From: Anaerolineae bacterium
GTDB lineage: Bacteria; Chloroflexota; Anaerolineae; Promineifilales; Promineifilaceae
Direction: 5' to 3'
DNA: 35,166 nucleotides
Assembly (NCBI GenBank): GCA_028277515.1
Contig: JANQGC010000016.1
Span: 1-35,166, forward strand
Position numbers and translations under genes: made by a program. The notes beneath the pieces were generated by a model. The model was not told where the DNA came from and searched no databases. It saw only the letters and a program-made list of their open reading frames with translations. This document shows, piece by piece, positions 8,097 to 18,066 of this stretch; the first letter of the stretch is position 1; each line of letters opens with the position of its first letter.

Positions 8097-9302
8097 ATGA
8101 GGCGTCCAAGGATTTACTTGTTGCTTTCAATTTGGCTCGCCGTAGGTTTTGCCCCATTTGTTTTTCTCTCCGCTGTTGCTGCACAAGAGCAAGAACTTGA
8201 GTTTGAATCATCAGTGGAATATGCTTTTGGACAGGAGCTGCGTTTTTTTCTAAGTATCCCAGGCGCATCTGATGTTGATAAGATTACGTTAAACGTGCGT
8301 CCAAGATTAGCGGAGTTGAATAATAAGTTTGAGGTTCCATTCGAACCAGGGGATATTATTTCCGTTACCTATACAGTTCCGGTTGATACGGTCGCATTAA
8401 GTCCATTTAGGCAAGTGAATTATTATTGGGAAGTAAATGAGGGAGATAGGTTATATCTGACAGATGAAGAGGTCTTCAATTATGAAGATGATCGATTTGT
8501 ATGGCAGCAAATGACGCAAGATGCGGCAACGATCCATTGGTCAGGTAGTGGTCCATTTTTTGGCCAGGATGTGTTGACAGTTGCCGACGATGCATTGAAC
8601 AAACTGATTTTAATGCTCGCGATTGATCAGATAAATCCTTTTGATATTTATGTATACCCCTCTTCTGCGGATTTACGAGCCGCTCTCAGGTTAGCCGGAA
8701 TAAGTGATGCGTCTTCATCGCATCCCGATCTTGGCGTGATATTGGTCACGTCCGTTAACCCCCAAACTGCCATAACCGACCTTGGGCAAAGCTTGCCATA
8801 TGAGTTAACCCAATTACTGCTTTATAACGTCTCAACAGAAAATTTCGAGAACATCCCATGGTGGCTGCGCGATGGGATTGGAACCATTGTCCAAACAGAA
8901 ACCAATCCTCGTTTTGAGCAATTATTAGATGACGCCATCAATTCTGATCGCACAATTCCTCTTGAAGAACTATGTGTTGAGACTGAACGTGTCGGCGATA
9001 GAGTCTTGTTAGCATCCGCGCAGAGTAAATCAATTGTGGACTATATTTTAAGACGATATGGTGAGCAATCCCTTTCAGAACTGGTTACAATCTATATTGA
9101 AGGAGATTCCTGTGATGTGGGGATTAAAAGAATCTTTGGGATTACATTGCAGGAACTAGAAAATGATTGGCTTAAATCTCAACAAGATGAAAATCCATTT
9201 TCAAATTTCATAAACAACTACGGCATCTGGATACTCTTGCTATTCGGAGGGACCCTGTTAATGATATTGATTATAAATTCGACCCGGCATAAACAACAAT
9301 GA
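8097..9302 (+). CDS. Membrane-anchored peptidase-MA-like protein lacking catalytic residues
   Basis: 401 residues with a signal peptide (1-29, ending AVAAQ), an extracytoplasmic region and one C-terminal membrane segment (about 376-394). The region around 210-345 matches the plan of peptidase MA-like (gluzincin-type) proteins: a His/Glu helix, then a 'P-x-W-L-x-E-G' segment. Here the helix reads LPYELTQ (235-239 YELTQ), where an active family member would have HExxH, and the later segment reads PWWLRDGIG, with Asp259 in place of the usual Glu. Both zinc histidines are therefore missing and the protein is probably not a protease. The first half (30-200) looks like a beta-rich domain. It sits 8 bases after the HEAT gene and 30 before the TPR gene. 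A substrate-binding or sensory role is an inference. Confidence 0.75.
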   Translation: MRRPRIYLLLSIWLAVGFAPFVFLSAVAAQEQELEFESSVEYAFGQELRFFLSIPGASDVDKITLNVRPRLAELNNKFEVPFEPGDIISVTYTVPVDTVALSPFRQVNYYWEVNEGDRLYLTDEEVFNYEDDRFVWQQMTQDAATIHWSGSGPFFGQDVLTVADDALNKLILMLAIDQINPFDIYVYPSSADLRAALRLAGISDASSSHPDLGVILVTSVNPQTAITDLGQSLPYELTQLLLYNVSTENFENIPWWLRDGIGTIVQTETNPRFEQLLDDAINSDRTIPLEELCVETERVGDRVLLASAQSKSIVDYILRRYGEQSLSELVTIYIEGDSCDVGIKRIFGITLQELENDWLKSQQDENPFSNFINNYGIWILLLFGGTLLMILIINSTRHKQQ

Positions 9303-9332
9303 TAATGATTACTAAATATATTAGAGATCGAA

Positions 9333-9845
9333 ATGGAAGATAATCAGGATTTTAACCAGCTTTTGTCTCAAGGGACTGAAATGATTAAAAAGGGAAAGTC
9401 AAAAGAGGCCCTACAATTTCTGGAGCAAGCCCATCAAATGAAACCCGATAACATTGATGTGGGATTAAATCTAAGCGGTGCTTACATTTTAACTAAAAGG
9501 TTCAAGAAAGCGGTGAATGTGTTAAAGCCTATGAGCGATCAAAACCCTTACAACAGTAAAATTTGGATCAATCTTGGAGCTGCTTATCTGGGAAACCCGG
9601 TTCTGGCCAATGAAGAAAACCAAAATCAAGCTATTTCTGCATTCAAACATGCCTTAGAACTTGATCCTGTCGCTCCTAGTGTTGCTTACAATATTGGTTT
9701 AATTTACCGGGACAAGCATGATTATCGAAAAGCTGAATATTGGTTTAGCATGGCCATCAAACACAATCCCCATGATAAAGATGCCCGTCGCTTGCTAGAA
9801 AAGGTGAAAATAAAACAGTCTGAGGCCAATGATAGCAGCGGATAG
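9333..9845 (+). CDS. Tetratricopeptide-repeat protein
   Basis: 170 residues made almost entirely of TPR units. At least three are clear: around 6-39 (GTEMIKKGKSKEALQFLEQA), 40-75, and 109-150 (NIGLIYRDKHDYRKAEYWF), with an intermediate one at 75-108. There is no signal peptide or membrane segment, so it is cytoplasmic. TPRs mediate protein-protein contacts; nothing shows the partner. It follows the peptidase-like gene by 30 bases and is likely the last gene of the rseP group. A T/A-rich stretch resembling a -10 box (TATATT, 9317-9322) lies just before the ATG, so a separate short-leader transcript cannot be excluded. Confidence 0.85.
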   Translation: MEDNQDFNQLLSQGTEMIKKGKSKEALQFLEQAHQMKPDNIDVGLNLSGAYILTKRFKKAVNVLKPMSDQNPYNSKIWINLGAAYLGNPVLANEENQNQAISAFKHALELDPVAPSVAYNIGLIYRDKHDYRKAEYWFSMAIKHNPHDKDARRLLEKVKIKQSEANDSSG

Positions 9846-9931
9846 ATTGAAACAAATTCCGTTACTTAAAAGCTAGCTCGCAATATTTTGTTGGTAATTA
9901 CAAACTCCACTTAACCGATAAATATAAAGCT

Positions 9932-11326
9932 ATGGAAAAAATTCAAAAAATGTTCGCCCCTTTTGAGGAAAGAATGCGTTCTGAAGGGCTACCTCAAATT
10001 TTTATCAATTGCTTCGCGACATATTACCAACAACTTGTCCTTGGCAGCACCGGTTTAATCCCTGAAAAGAGTATAAATGCCGTACCTCGTGTTCCTAATG
10101 TTGAAACATTTCCGGACTCATTAAAAAGAATTGGACAGGATGCGCTAAATGAAACGGCGATCATTAAATTAAATGGTGGACTAGGAACTAGCATGGGGTT
10201 GGAAAAGGCCAAATCCCTGCTTCCGGTGAAAAATGGCCTTTCTTTTCTTGAAATTATCGCTCAGCAAGCAGTTGAAATTGATGTCCCCTTGGTGTTAATG
10301 AACAGCTTTGTTACCGAACAAGATTCACTGGCGGTCCTTGATAGATTTCCAGCATTGAAAAGCAATTTGCCGTTAAGTTTTATTCAACATAAAGAGTTGA
10401 AAATAAACCGATCAACTTTAAATTCGGTTTCCTGGCCAAAAGATCCTGATTTAGAATGGTGCCCACCAGGTCATGGGGATATTTATCTGGCCATGGTTAC
10501 AAATGGCACATTACAAAAATTGTTGGATGCCGGTTACCAGTATGCATTCTTTTCAAATACGGACAATCTTGGAGCAGTGGTTGATTTATCGCTTTTGGGC
10601 TATTTCGTTAAGAACCAAATTCCATTTATGATGGAGGTGGCTGACCGGACTGAAATGGACAAAAAAGGGGGACATCTGGCTAAATCTAAAAAAAGCGGCC
10701 GGTATATTTTACGTGAATCAGCACAATGTCCGGATGAAGATGAGAAAAGCTTCCAAGATATTGAACTCCACAAGTATTTCAATACAAACAATATATGGGT
10801 GAACTTGAAAAGCGTGCAGCAATTGATGCGTGATCGAAATAATCAAATAGGGCTGCCGATGATTCGTAACAAAAAAACAGTTGATCCGCGCGATGAAAAT
10901 TCAACCCCGGTATATCAATTGGAAACAGCTATGGGGTCGGCCATCAGTGAATTTGATAATGCGATAGCTATTAGAGTCCCCAGATCTCGATTTGCGCCGG
11001 TTAAAAAGACAAATGATTTGCTGGCGGTTCGCTCGGATCTTTACAGACTTACAGATGATTATCACGTCGTGCCTGATAAGAAAAGGACTCTAGGTTCAAT
11101 TAGTATCGATCTTGACGACCGGTATTACAAATTCGTGTCTGATTTAGACCAAAGATTTGATGAAGTACCATCATTAATTGATTGCAGCCACCTGAGCATA
11201 AGTGGGGATGTCCGCTTTGAAAAAAATGTCATTTGCCGGGGAAAAGTTGTTCTGGAAAATAAAAACAACCAACAGATGGTAATTAAAGAGGGTACAGTTT
11301 TAGAGAATAAAATTCCTAACGCATGA
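9932..11326 (+). CDS. UTP--glucose-1-phosphate uridylyltransferase, UDPGP (eukaryote-type) family
   Basis: 464 residues, close to the 460-500 typical of eukaryotic-type UGPases and unlike the roughly 300-residue bacterial GalU. The nucleotide-binding signature [19 protein letters not shown] is at about residues 79-97, and the '[10 protein letters not shown]' metal/sugar site lies near 206-215. A C-terminal left-handed beta-helix-like tail is suggested by '[20 protein letters not shown]'. The enzyme would make UDP-glucose from UTP and glucose-1-phosphate for glycans and sugar nucleotides; UDP-GalNAc/GlcNAc pyrophosphorylase activity is a less likely alternative. The stop codon overlaps the trmFO start (ATGA), which implies coupling with it. 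Confidence 0.92.
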   Translation: MEKIQKMFAPFEERMRSEGLPQIFINCFATYYQQLVLGSTGLIPEKSINAVPRVPNVETFPDSLKRIGQDALNETAIIKLNGGLGTSMGLEKAKSLLPVKNGLSFLEIIAQQAVEIDVPLVLMNSFVTEQDSLAVLDRFPALKSNLPLSFIQHKELKINRSTLNSVSWPKDPDLEWCPPGHGDIYLAMVTNGTLQKLLDAGYQYAFFSNTDNLGAVVDLSLLGYFVKNQIPFMMEVADRTEMDKKGGHLAKSKKSGRYILRESAQCPDEDEKSFQDIELHKYFNTNNIWVNLKSVQQLMRDRNNQIGLPMIRNKKTVDPRDENSTPVYQLETAMGSAISEFDNAIAIRVPRSRFAPVKKTNDLLAVRSDLYRLTDDYHVVPDKKRTLGSISIDLDDRYYKFVSDLDQRFDEVPSLIDCSHLSISGDVRFEKNVICRGKVVLENKNNQQMVIKEGTVLENKIPNA

Positions 11327-12696
11327 ATAAAGAACTAATTATTATTGGTGGGGGTTTAGCTGGCTGTGAGGCTGCATGGCAAGCATCTCTGCTGGGTATA
11401 GATGTGTTGCTGTATGAAATGCGCCCCAATAAGCAAACACCTGCCCATACAACCGACCGGTTATCAGAATTAGTGTGTAGTAATTCCCTTGGTTCTGATT
11501 TAATAAATAAAGCCCCTGGATTGCTTAAGGCTGAACTGCGGGGTTTAGGTTCTTTAATTTTAGATTGTGCTGAAACCGCTGCCGTGCCCGCCGGGTCATC
11601 ACTTGCAGTTGATCGGTCTAAATTTGCCGAATTGGTGACTGAGCGGATTGAAAGTAACCCAAATATCCGGGTCATTCGCGAGGAGATGCCGACTATTCCG
11701 GACCAGCCTTCTATCGTTGCTTCCGGACCTTTAACGTCTCCTTTTTTGTCGAAGCAAATTCAGCAACTTTCCGGACATGACCATCTTTATTTTTATGATG
11801 CTGTTTCGCCCATTGTTCATGCTGATTCGATCAACATGGATATCGCATTTCGTAAGTCTCGTTATGACGATGGATTAGAAGAAGGGGACTATATCAATTG
11901 CCCCATGTCCGAGGAGGACTATATTGCTTTTTATGAGGCTTTGTTAGCGGCCGAAACCATCACGCTTAAACAATTTGAGGTCGAGGACCCTAATTTTTTT
12001 GAAGGATGTATGCCGGTAGAGGTGCTGGCTGGACGTGGGTTTAAAGCTCTCGCATTTGGCCCAATGCGCCCTGTAGGATTAAATAATCCACATACAGGGG
12101 ACCGTCCATTTGCGGTTGTTCAACTCCGTCAAGATAATTTGGCCGGAACGATGTATAATATCGTTGGCTTTCAGACAAATCTGAAGTGGGGGGAACAAAG
12201 ACGTGTGCTGCGAATGATTCCAGGGTTAGAAAGAGCGGAATTCCTTCGATATGGCATGATGCACCGTAACACCTATATTAATTCACCCCGGTTACTTCAA
12301 CCCACAATGCAGTTACGAACGAGGACAGATTTATTTTTTGCAGGTCAAATTACGGGTGTAGAAGGTTATGTTGGCAACGTTGGAACGGGATTAGTTGCCG
12401 GCCTGAATGCTGCCCGGTTGCTTAATGGACATTCACCTGTCATATTCCCGACCAAAACAATGTTAGGTGTTCTGTGCCATTATGTCACCCATACTTCAGG
12501 CAAGGATTTTCAACCTATGAAGGCCAACTTTGGTTTGTTTCATGCCCCACAGGGAAAAATGTCCAAGCGGGAGCGCTATTTTTGGTACTCAAGGCGTTCC
12601 CTAACCTCACTGCGCCGTTTTGCCAGGGAAAATGAACTATTTTTCAATCGCAAGGTAGCAGAAAGAGACCTCATAAAAAATGAAATTACCAGTTAA
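11323..12696 (+). CDS. trmFO: Methylenetetrahydrofolate--tRNA-(uracil-54-C5)-methyltransferase (FADH2-oxidizing)
   Basis: 457 residues, slightly longer than the usual 435-450. The FAD-binding Rossmann motif [11 protein letters not shown] starts at residue 9, '[14 protein letters not shown]' follows, and the active-site region [10 protein letters not shown] carries Cys52. The C-terminal half holds the family stretches '[14 protein letters not shown]' and '[20 protein letters not shown]'. The enzyme methylates U54 of tRNA with folate as carbon donor. It overlaps the upstream uridylyltransferase by 4 bases and the next gene by 17. These housekeeping genes are functionally unrelated, so the overlap reflects compact packing and not a pathway. 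Confidence 0.97.
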   Translation: MNKELIIIGGGLAGCEAAWQASLLGIDVLLYEMRPNKQTPAHTTDRLSELVCSNSLGSDLINKAPGLLKAELRGLGSLILDCAETAAVPAGSSLAVDRSKFAELVTERIESNPNIRVIREEMPTIPDQPSIVASGPLTSPFLSKQIQQLSGHDHLYFYDAVSPIVHADSINMDIAFRKSRYDDGLEEGDYINCPMSEEDYIAFYEALLAAETITLKQFEVEDPNFFEGCMPVEVLAGRGFKALAFGPMRPVGLNNPHTGDRPFAVVQLRQDNLAGTMYNIVGFQTNLKWGEQRRVLRMIPGLERAEFLRYGMMHRNTYINSPRLLQPTMQLRTRTDLFFAGQITGVEGYVGNVGTGLVAGLNAARLLNGHSPVIFPTKTMLGVLCHYVTHTSGKDFQPMKANFGLFHAPQGKMSKRERYFWYSRRSLTSLRRFARENELFFNRKVAERDLIKNEITS

Positions 12697-14269
12697 GTAC
12701 ACGATTGAGAAAGTGACGGTTTACCCGGATAGGGCGCTTGTTACCTGCCTGGGCGAAACACATGTGGAGCCTGGTTTAACATCACTCATATTCAATGAAC
12801 TTCCTTTATCTTTAGAACCGGATTCTCTTCGCATAAAGGGTAAAGGGAAGGGAAGGGTTCAAATCCTTGGTTTAGATTTTAAAGTTCAGCACTTTGCGCA
12901 AACCCCTTCAGAACAAGCTAAAGAGTTGGAACTATATTTAGATCAATTGAATGACGATCTAAAGGCCTTGGATGACCAAGACGCAGTTTGGGAAGGGCAG
13001 TTAGCTCACCTGCAAGGACTTAGAAATGCTACTGAACAATATGCTAAGGGTCTATCTCGCGGTCAAAGTAGCGTTGATGATCAAAGAAGCTTGATGCATT
13101 TTATCAAGGAACAAGACCAGGAGTTTCGCGCAGCTCAAAGAGAAATTGGAAAAGAAAGACGCGATGTTAAGCGCCAAATTTCTAAAATCGAGAGAGAACT
13201 TAAGGAGTTAAGATCGCAGAGGGTGCGCAAACGATTTCAAGTCTTGGTTAATGTGAAGGTGACTGAAGCTGGTGATTTTTGGCCTGAATTAGAATATATC
13301 GTTGGTAATGCTGGCTGGAAACCGATTTATGAGGTGCGATTAGAGGAAGAAAATCGAATAAAAATCGATCTTTTTGCTCAAGTTGCTCAAAAAACTGGAC
13401 AAGAGTGGGAGGATGTTCAACTATCGGTTTCAACCGCTCGCCCAGCTTTAAACAAACATCTCCCGGAACTAAAACCATGGTTTGTTGATGAAAGGCAGGT
13501 TTATAGAGCCGGTAAGAATATGATTCGAGCTACTTCGCTTGAACCCGTCCATGCCCCAAGCCCACAAAGTGAGGAAGCACCAACAGATGCTAAAGGTGCT
13601 GAACAAACCCTGGCGCAAGCTGATGTAGCCCAAGCCAAAATTTCTGAGGAAGGGGCGTCACGAAGTTTTAATGTGACCGGGTCTTGGGATATTCTCAGCG
13701 ATGGCTCACCCATAAAAACGTTATTGACGCGTTATTCAACTGATGTTGATGTCGATTATTTCACCATCCCTAAATATGCCAACGCCGCATATAGACGGGC
13801 AAAAATCCAAAATCATAGCGATTCTTCATTGCTAAGTGGTGATGCCTCTTTATATTTGGGAAGAGAATATATCGGAAATTCGCGAATTGAGTTTACTCCA
13901 GTAGATGGAGAATTAGAACTTATAATGGGAGTGGATGAGCAGGTCGTCGTAACGCGTGAAATGGTTAAACGGCAGGTAGACAAGCGTCTTTTGAGGGAAA
14001 ATCGGGTTCAAAAGTATGGATATCAAATCGAAATTAATAACCTAAAGCAGTCGAAAATTGAAATTGAGGTTCAAGATCACATTCCAATTTCAAAACATGA
14101 GCGAATAAAAGTGAAACTTGATTCCGTTAATCCTGAGCCTAAAGAAAAGAATGAATTGAATCTGCTCAAGTGGCAACTTCATCTTGATCCGGAGTCAGAG
14201 CGGAAGATCAAGTATGAATTTGTTTTAGAATATCCATCTGATTTTAATATTAGTGGGATTCGAGAATAA
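12680..14269 (+). CDS. DUF4139/DUF4140 (mucoidy-inhibitor MuiA-like) protein
   Basis: 529 residues. The N-terminal '[12 protein letters not shown]' to '[18 protein letters not shown]' stretch (about 9-60) matches the DUF4140 domain. A charged coiled-coil follows (about 75-175, with runs of Glu/Lys/Arg/Gln). The DUF4139 beta-rich domain fills the rest and includes the family-typical '[16 protein letters not shown]' and 'ISTARP'-like (VSTARPAL) segments. There is a low-complexity Ala/Glu/Gln linker near 285-325. No signal peptide is visible, so it is probably cytoplasmic, unlike some relatives. The biochemical role of the family is not established. It overlaps trmFO by 17 bases. Confidence 0.85.
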   Translation: MKLPVKYTIEKVTVYPDRALVTCLGETHVEPGLTSLIFNELPLSLEPDSLRIKGKGKGRVQILGLDFKVQHFAQTPSEQAKELELYLDQLNDDLKALDDQDAVWEGQLAHLQGLRNATEQYAKGLSRGQSSVDDQRSLMHFIKEQDQEFRAAQREIGKERRDVKRQISKIERELKELRSQRVRKRFQVLVNVKVTEAGDFWPELEYIVGNAGWKPIYEVRLEEENRIKIDLFAQVAQKTGQEWEDVQLSVSTARPALNKHLPELKPWFVDERQVYRAGKNMIRATSLEPVHAPSPQSEEAPTDAKGAEQTLAQADVAQAKISEEGASRSFNVTGSWDILSDGSPIKTLLTRYSTDVDVDYFTIPKYANAAYRRAKIQNHSDSSLLSGDASLYLGREYIGNSRIEFTPVDGELELIMGVDEQVVVTREMVKRQVDKRLLRENRVQKYGYQIEINNLKQSKIEIEVQDHIPISKHERIKVKLDSVNPEPKEKNELNLLKWQLHLDPESERKIKYEFVLEYPSDFNISGIRE

Positions 14270-14359
14270 TATTTTAACGAAATTGAATTTATACAAAGAA
14301 ATTATGGGATTTGAGGATTCATTTTTCCAAAATTGGAGGTCACTATTTCAAATCAATTA

Positions 14360-15658
14360 ATGATCACAAGCTCACAAAAAGAGAAGGCAATGCTGGTCGG
14401 TGTGGAAATCAAAGGGAGTAGACCTTTGATGACTATCGAAGACAGTGTAGAAGAACTTGAACGCCTCGCTGATACGGCCGGATTGCAGATTTCAGGAAAA
14501 GTAATTCAGAGACTGGAGCACCCTAGCTCAAGTACTTACATCGGTTCTGGGAAGCTCGAAGAGATAAAAGCCTTGATTGAAGGACTCGATGTATCTGTTT
14601 TGATTTTTGATGATGAACTGCTTCCCAGGCAACAGAGAGAATTGGAACGTTATTTTGGAGAAGATATCAGGGTTATCGATCGCACGGCATTGATTTTAGA
14701 TATTTTCGCTCAACATGCACAAACGAAAGAGGGCAAACTACAAGTTGAGCTTGCACAATTGGAATACAGGCTGCCACGTTTAACCAGGATGTGGACCCAT
14801 CTTGCCCGGCAGGCAGGTGGCCGTGCCGGCGGACAAGGTGGGGGTGTTGGCCTTAGAGGGCCTGGTGAAACACAGCTAGAAACCGATAGGCGTGAGATCG
14901 GGAGACGTATTTCCCATATAAAAAAACAACTTGAGTCTGTTCGCGCCCACCGGCAACGCCATCGTACAAAACGGCGACAAACTGAATTAAAGGTGGTTGC
15001 CCTGGTTGGCTATACAAATGCCGGGAAGTCAACATTGCTGAATTCAATTGGCGGATCGGATGTTCTTTCGGCCGATATGCTCTTTGCCACGTTAGATCCA
15101 ACAACCCGCAAGGTTGTGATGCCCGGAGGCCGAGAGGTTTTGTTTACAGATACAGTCGGTTTTATTCAAAAATTACCTACAGAGATTGTCGCTGCCTTTC
15201 GAGCGACACTGGAAGAAATTATTGATGCAGATATGTTAATTCACGTCGTTGATATCACACACCCGAATGTAAATGCTCAAATCGAAGCTGTTGAGGACAC
15301 GCTGGCTGAATTGGAAGTGGATCATCTTCCTACAATCGTGGGCTTGAACAAAATCGACTTGCTTCCAGAAGATAGACGGGATTCCATCAATTTGGATTTA
15401 GATTATGTAGCTGTGCCAATTTCCGCTGAAACCGGGCAAGGGATTGAGGACTTATTAGAAGTTGTTGAGGCAGCGATGGTTCAATTCCTGGAACCTCTGC
15501 ATGTATTTTTACCCTACAAACGGGGTGATTTGCTGTCTTTATTACATTCAAGAGGGCAGGTGGATGGGGAAGATCACAAAGCTGAAGGGGTTGAAGTGTA
15601 CGGCCGATTACCTGTTCGGTTAATCCCATATTTTGAAGAATACCGATTGCAAGAATAA
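14360..15658 (+). CDS. hflX: GTPase HflX
   Basis: 432 residues from ATG 14360. HflX is a ribosome-binding GTPase that splits stalled or heat-damaged ribosomes. The N-terminal HflX domain holds 'YIGSGKLEEI' and 'FDDELLPRQQRELE'. A Gly-rich linker, 'GGRAGGQGGGVGLRGPGETQ', leads into a basic coiled-coil, and the G domain has P-loop GYTNAGKST, a G3 region DTVGF and G4 NKID. Start choice is uncertain: a strong GGAGGT at 14335-14340 is 19 bases from ATG 14360, and TTG 14333 overlaps it. An ATT codon at 14345 would sit at usable spacing, and ATG 14390 is also possible. The C-terminus ends 'LIPYFEEYRLQE', which is normal. Confidence 0.95.
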   Translation: MITSSQKEKAMLVGVEIKGSRPLMTIEDSVEELERLADTAGLQISGKVIQRLEHPSSSTYIGSGKLEEIKALIEGLDVSVLIFDDELLPRQQRELERYFGEDIRVIDRTALILDIFAQHAQTKEGKLQVELAQLEYRLPRLTRMWTHLARQAGGRAGGQGGGVGLRGPGETQLETDRREIGRRISHIKKQLESVRAHRQRHRTKRRQTELKVVALVGYTNAGKSTLLNSIGGSDVLSADMLFATLDPTTRKVVMPGGREVLFTDTVGFIQKLPTEIVAAFRATLEEIIDADMLIHVVDITHPNVNAQIEAVEDTLAELEVDHLPTIVGLNKIDLLPEDRRDSINLDLDYVAVPISAETGQGIEDLLEVVEAAMVQFLEPLHVFLPYKRGDLLSLLHSRGQVDGEDHKAEGVEVYGRLPVRLIPYFEEYRLQE

Positions 15659-15692
15659 TCGATTATTAAACAATAACTGTTGGTTTTTATCT

Positions 15693-16868
15693 GTGAATCC
15701 TGTTAGACAAGTCAGCAGAAGCAGGGAATTCAAACGAGTTTTGGAAGTCATCGAAACTCAAATCCCTGAACTAATTAAATTGATTGTTGATATTCAGCAA
15801 ATCCCGTCTCCTACATTTGAAGAAAAGAGAAAAGCCAATTTTATAGAACAGAAGTTTTTGAAAATTGGCCTTCGAGATGTTCATAAAGATTCAATAAATA
15901 ATGTATACGCCAGGATTCCTGGAAAAAATAAAACGACCAAGGCACTCGTTGTATCGGCGCACCTTGACACCGTTTTTTCCGCTGATACGGACTTATCAAT
16001 TAAGAAGCAAGGACCTTTTTTATACGGACCTGGGATCGGGGATAATGCGTCAGGGGTCGCCGCTATAATTACCATAGCCAAGCTAATTAAAAAATTTCAG
16101 ATTCCAATAGATTCCGATATTTGGTTTGTTGGCAATGTCTGTGAAGAAGGAATGGGCGATCTGCGGGGCATGCATGCGGTAGTTGAAAAGTTCGGGCGTC
16201 AGGCGAAGTATATTGTTGTTGAAGGGGGATCGCTTGGTCAAGTTATTCACAAGGCAGTTGGGGTTAAAAGATTTCGCATAGCCATTAGGGTACCAGGCGG
16301 CCATTCATGGGGAAATTTCGGAGAGCCAAATGCCATTCACGAAATAAGCCATATTGTCTCCGAAATATCTAATATCAAAGTTCCTGATTCACCAAAAACA
16401 ACCTTTAATGTCGGCGTGATTGAGGGCGGAACGACGATTAATAGCCTTGCCCCTTCTGCAAGCGTTTTGTTAGACCTTCGGTCTGAGGACAAGAACGTTT
16501 TGGAAGGATTGGTCTCCCAGGTTAAATCCATAGTAGAGGCACGAATCGCTTTCATAAGCTGCCAATACAAAAATGTCTCCATAGAGATTGAACAGGTTGG
16601 TAACAGGCCGGCCGGTTGTATTTCCAACAATGACCCTCTTGTGAAGCTGGCTGAAGAAGCTTTGCAATCGGTGGGTTTGCCAGAGATCACTAATCATTTG
16701 GGAAGTACGGATGCGAACATTCCCCTTAGTAAAGGAATATCTGCGGTTTGTGTGGGACTAACATTGTCTGGTAATTCTCATCGGGTTGATGAATATATTG
16801 ATTTATCGCCGCTAAATGTGGGTTTACATCAGTTGTTATTGTTAATTTTGGCGGCATCAAATTGTTAA
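15693..16868 (+). CDS. M20-family metallopeptidase / amidohydrolase
   Basis: About 391 residues from GTG 15693; an in-frame TTG at 15633 would overlap hflX by 26 bases, and neither start has a convincing ribosome-binding site. The M20 metal-site motifs are present: 'SAHLDTVF' (first His/Asp), 'GIGDNASGVA' (bridging Asp), 'CEEGMGD' (general-base Glu and metal Glu), and 'GNSHRVDEYI' near the end (last His). A dimerisation domain follows the conserved 'VPGGHSWGNFG' stretch. Enzymes of this group include tripeptidases, acetylornithine deacetylases and carboxypeptidases, and the substrate cannot be chosen. It is cytoplasmic, with no signal peptide. It lies 34 bases after hflX. Confidence 0.88.
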   Translation: MNPVRQVSRSREFKRVLEVIETQIPELIKLIVDIQQIPSPTFEEKRKANFIEQKFLKIGLRDVHKDSINNVYARIPGKNKTTKALVVSAHLDTVFSADTDLSIKKQGPFLYGPGIGDNASGVAAIITIAKLIKKFQIPIDSDIWFVGNVCEEGMGDLRGMHAVVEKFGRQAKYIVVEGGSLGQVIHKAVGVKRFRIAIRVPGGHSWGNFGEPNAIHEISHIVSEISNIKVPDSPKTTFNVGVIEGGTTINSLAPSASVLLDLRSEDKNVLEGLVSQVKSIVEARIAFISCQYKNVSIEIEQVGNRPAGCISNNDPLVKLAEEALQSVGLPEITNHLGSTDANIPLSKGISAVCVGLTLSGNSHRVDEYIDLSPLNVGLHQLLLLILAASNC

Positions 16869-16893
16869 AGAATTCCTATTTGGGAGGAGTAAA

Positions 16894-18042
16894 ATGAATT
16901 TTGAGCTTACAGATGAACAGCAAGAGTTAAAACATATCGTACATGATTTTGTCCGGAATGAGGTTAAACCATTCGCCCGACAAACGGATGAAAAATCAGA
17001 GTTTAATTGGACGGCCGTTCGTAAGATGGGTCCGCTAGGGCTCCTTGGCTTGGAGGTGCCTGAGAGGTATGGAGGAGCCGGATTGGATGCGATCAGCGCC
17101 GTTATTGCTATCGAAGAGTTGGCCTGGGGATGTGGCTCAACAGCTTTAGCGATTTCTGCTCATAATGGCCTAGGATTGGGACCAATTGTTAAGTATGGAT
17201 CTGTGGAGCAAAAGCAGAAATGGCTGCCGTTTTTAACTTCAGGCCAAAACAATTTGGCTTGTTTGTCTTTAACTGAACCGGGGGCCGGATCAGACTTGAA
17301 AGGTGGAGTGAGAACAACGGCCGTAGAAGAGGGGGATTCCTGGATAATCGACGGCTCAAAGATGTGGATGACAAATGCGTCTATTTCTGATCTTATGGTC
17401 GTTTTATGTCGCACTGGCTACAAAAATGGGAGTAATAGCTTAAGTCATATTCTGGTGCCATCTGACACACCCGGCATTACGATAGGGCCGGCCGAAAAAA
17501 AGATGGGCCTGAAAGGATCGCCAACCCATGCGGTCAATTTCGATGAGGTCAGAGTGCCTCTTGATAATATTCTAGGCCCTATTGGAAGAGGGCTGCAGCA
17601 AACCCTGGAAACCTTAGATGGAGGCCGTATTAGCATTGGCGGTATCGCCATTGGATTGGCACAGGCAGCCTATGAAGCAGCGGTTGGGTATGCTCATGAG
17701 CGGGAAACGTTTGGCAAATCAATTGCGAATTACCAGGCGATACAGTGGATGCTTGCCGATGCAGCAACAGAAATCCATGCCGCTCGGCTTATGGTTTATC
17801 ATGCGGCCTGGCTAAAACAGAATGGCCGTTCTTACACCAAGGAAGCGGCAATGGCCAAATTATTCGCAACGGAAATGAGTGAGCGCGTTTGTCGCAATGC
17901 CATTCAAGTTCACGGAGGTTATGGTTACAGTTCTGAATTTGAAGTTGAGCGCATGTATAGAGATACGCGCTTAATGACCATAGGGGAAGGAACAAGTGAG
18001 ATTCAAAGACTGGTCATTGCCAGGCATATACTGAATTTGTAG
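16894..18042 (+). CDS. Acyl-CoA dehydrogenase
   Basis: 382 residues, the standard length of short/medium-chain acyl-CoA dehydrogenases. It oxidises an acyl-CoA to the 2-enoyl-CoA using FAD, passing electrons to an electron-transfer flavoprotein. Visible signatures are 'LSLTEPGAGSDLKG' (FAD/substrate site), 'WMTNAS', 'ERETFGKSIANYQAIQW' and 'NAIQVHGGYGYSSEFEVER'. The catalytic base is Glu365 in GEGTSEIQR, the position used by short-chain and butyryl-CoA dehydrogenases. A strong GGGAGGAG site precedes ATG 16894. No other beta-oxidation or ETF gene is next to it. It converges with the minus-strand surface gene, with 24 bases between stops. Confidence 0.95.
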   Translation: MNFELTDEQQELKHIVHDFVRNEVKPFARQTDEKSEFNWTAVRKMGPLGLLGLEVPERYGGAGLDAISAVIAIEELAWGCGSTALAISAHNGLGLGPIVKYGSVEQKQKWLPFLTSGQNNLACLSLTEPGAGSDLKGGVRTTAVEEGDSWIIDGSKMWMTNASISDLMVVLCRTGYKNGSNSLSHILVPSDTPGITIGPAEKKMGLKGSPTHAVNFDEVRVPLDNILGPIGRGLQQTLETLDGGRISIGGIAIGLAQAAYEAAVGYAHERETFGKSIANYQAIQWMLADAATEIHAARLMVYHAAWLKQNGRSYTKEAAMAKLFATEMSERVCRNAIQVHGGYGYSSEFEVERMYRDTRLMTIGEGTSEIQRLVIARHILNL

Positions 18043-18066
18043 ATGGCTTGGGGTATTTGAATAAAC

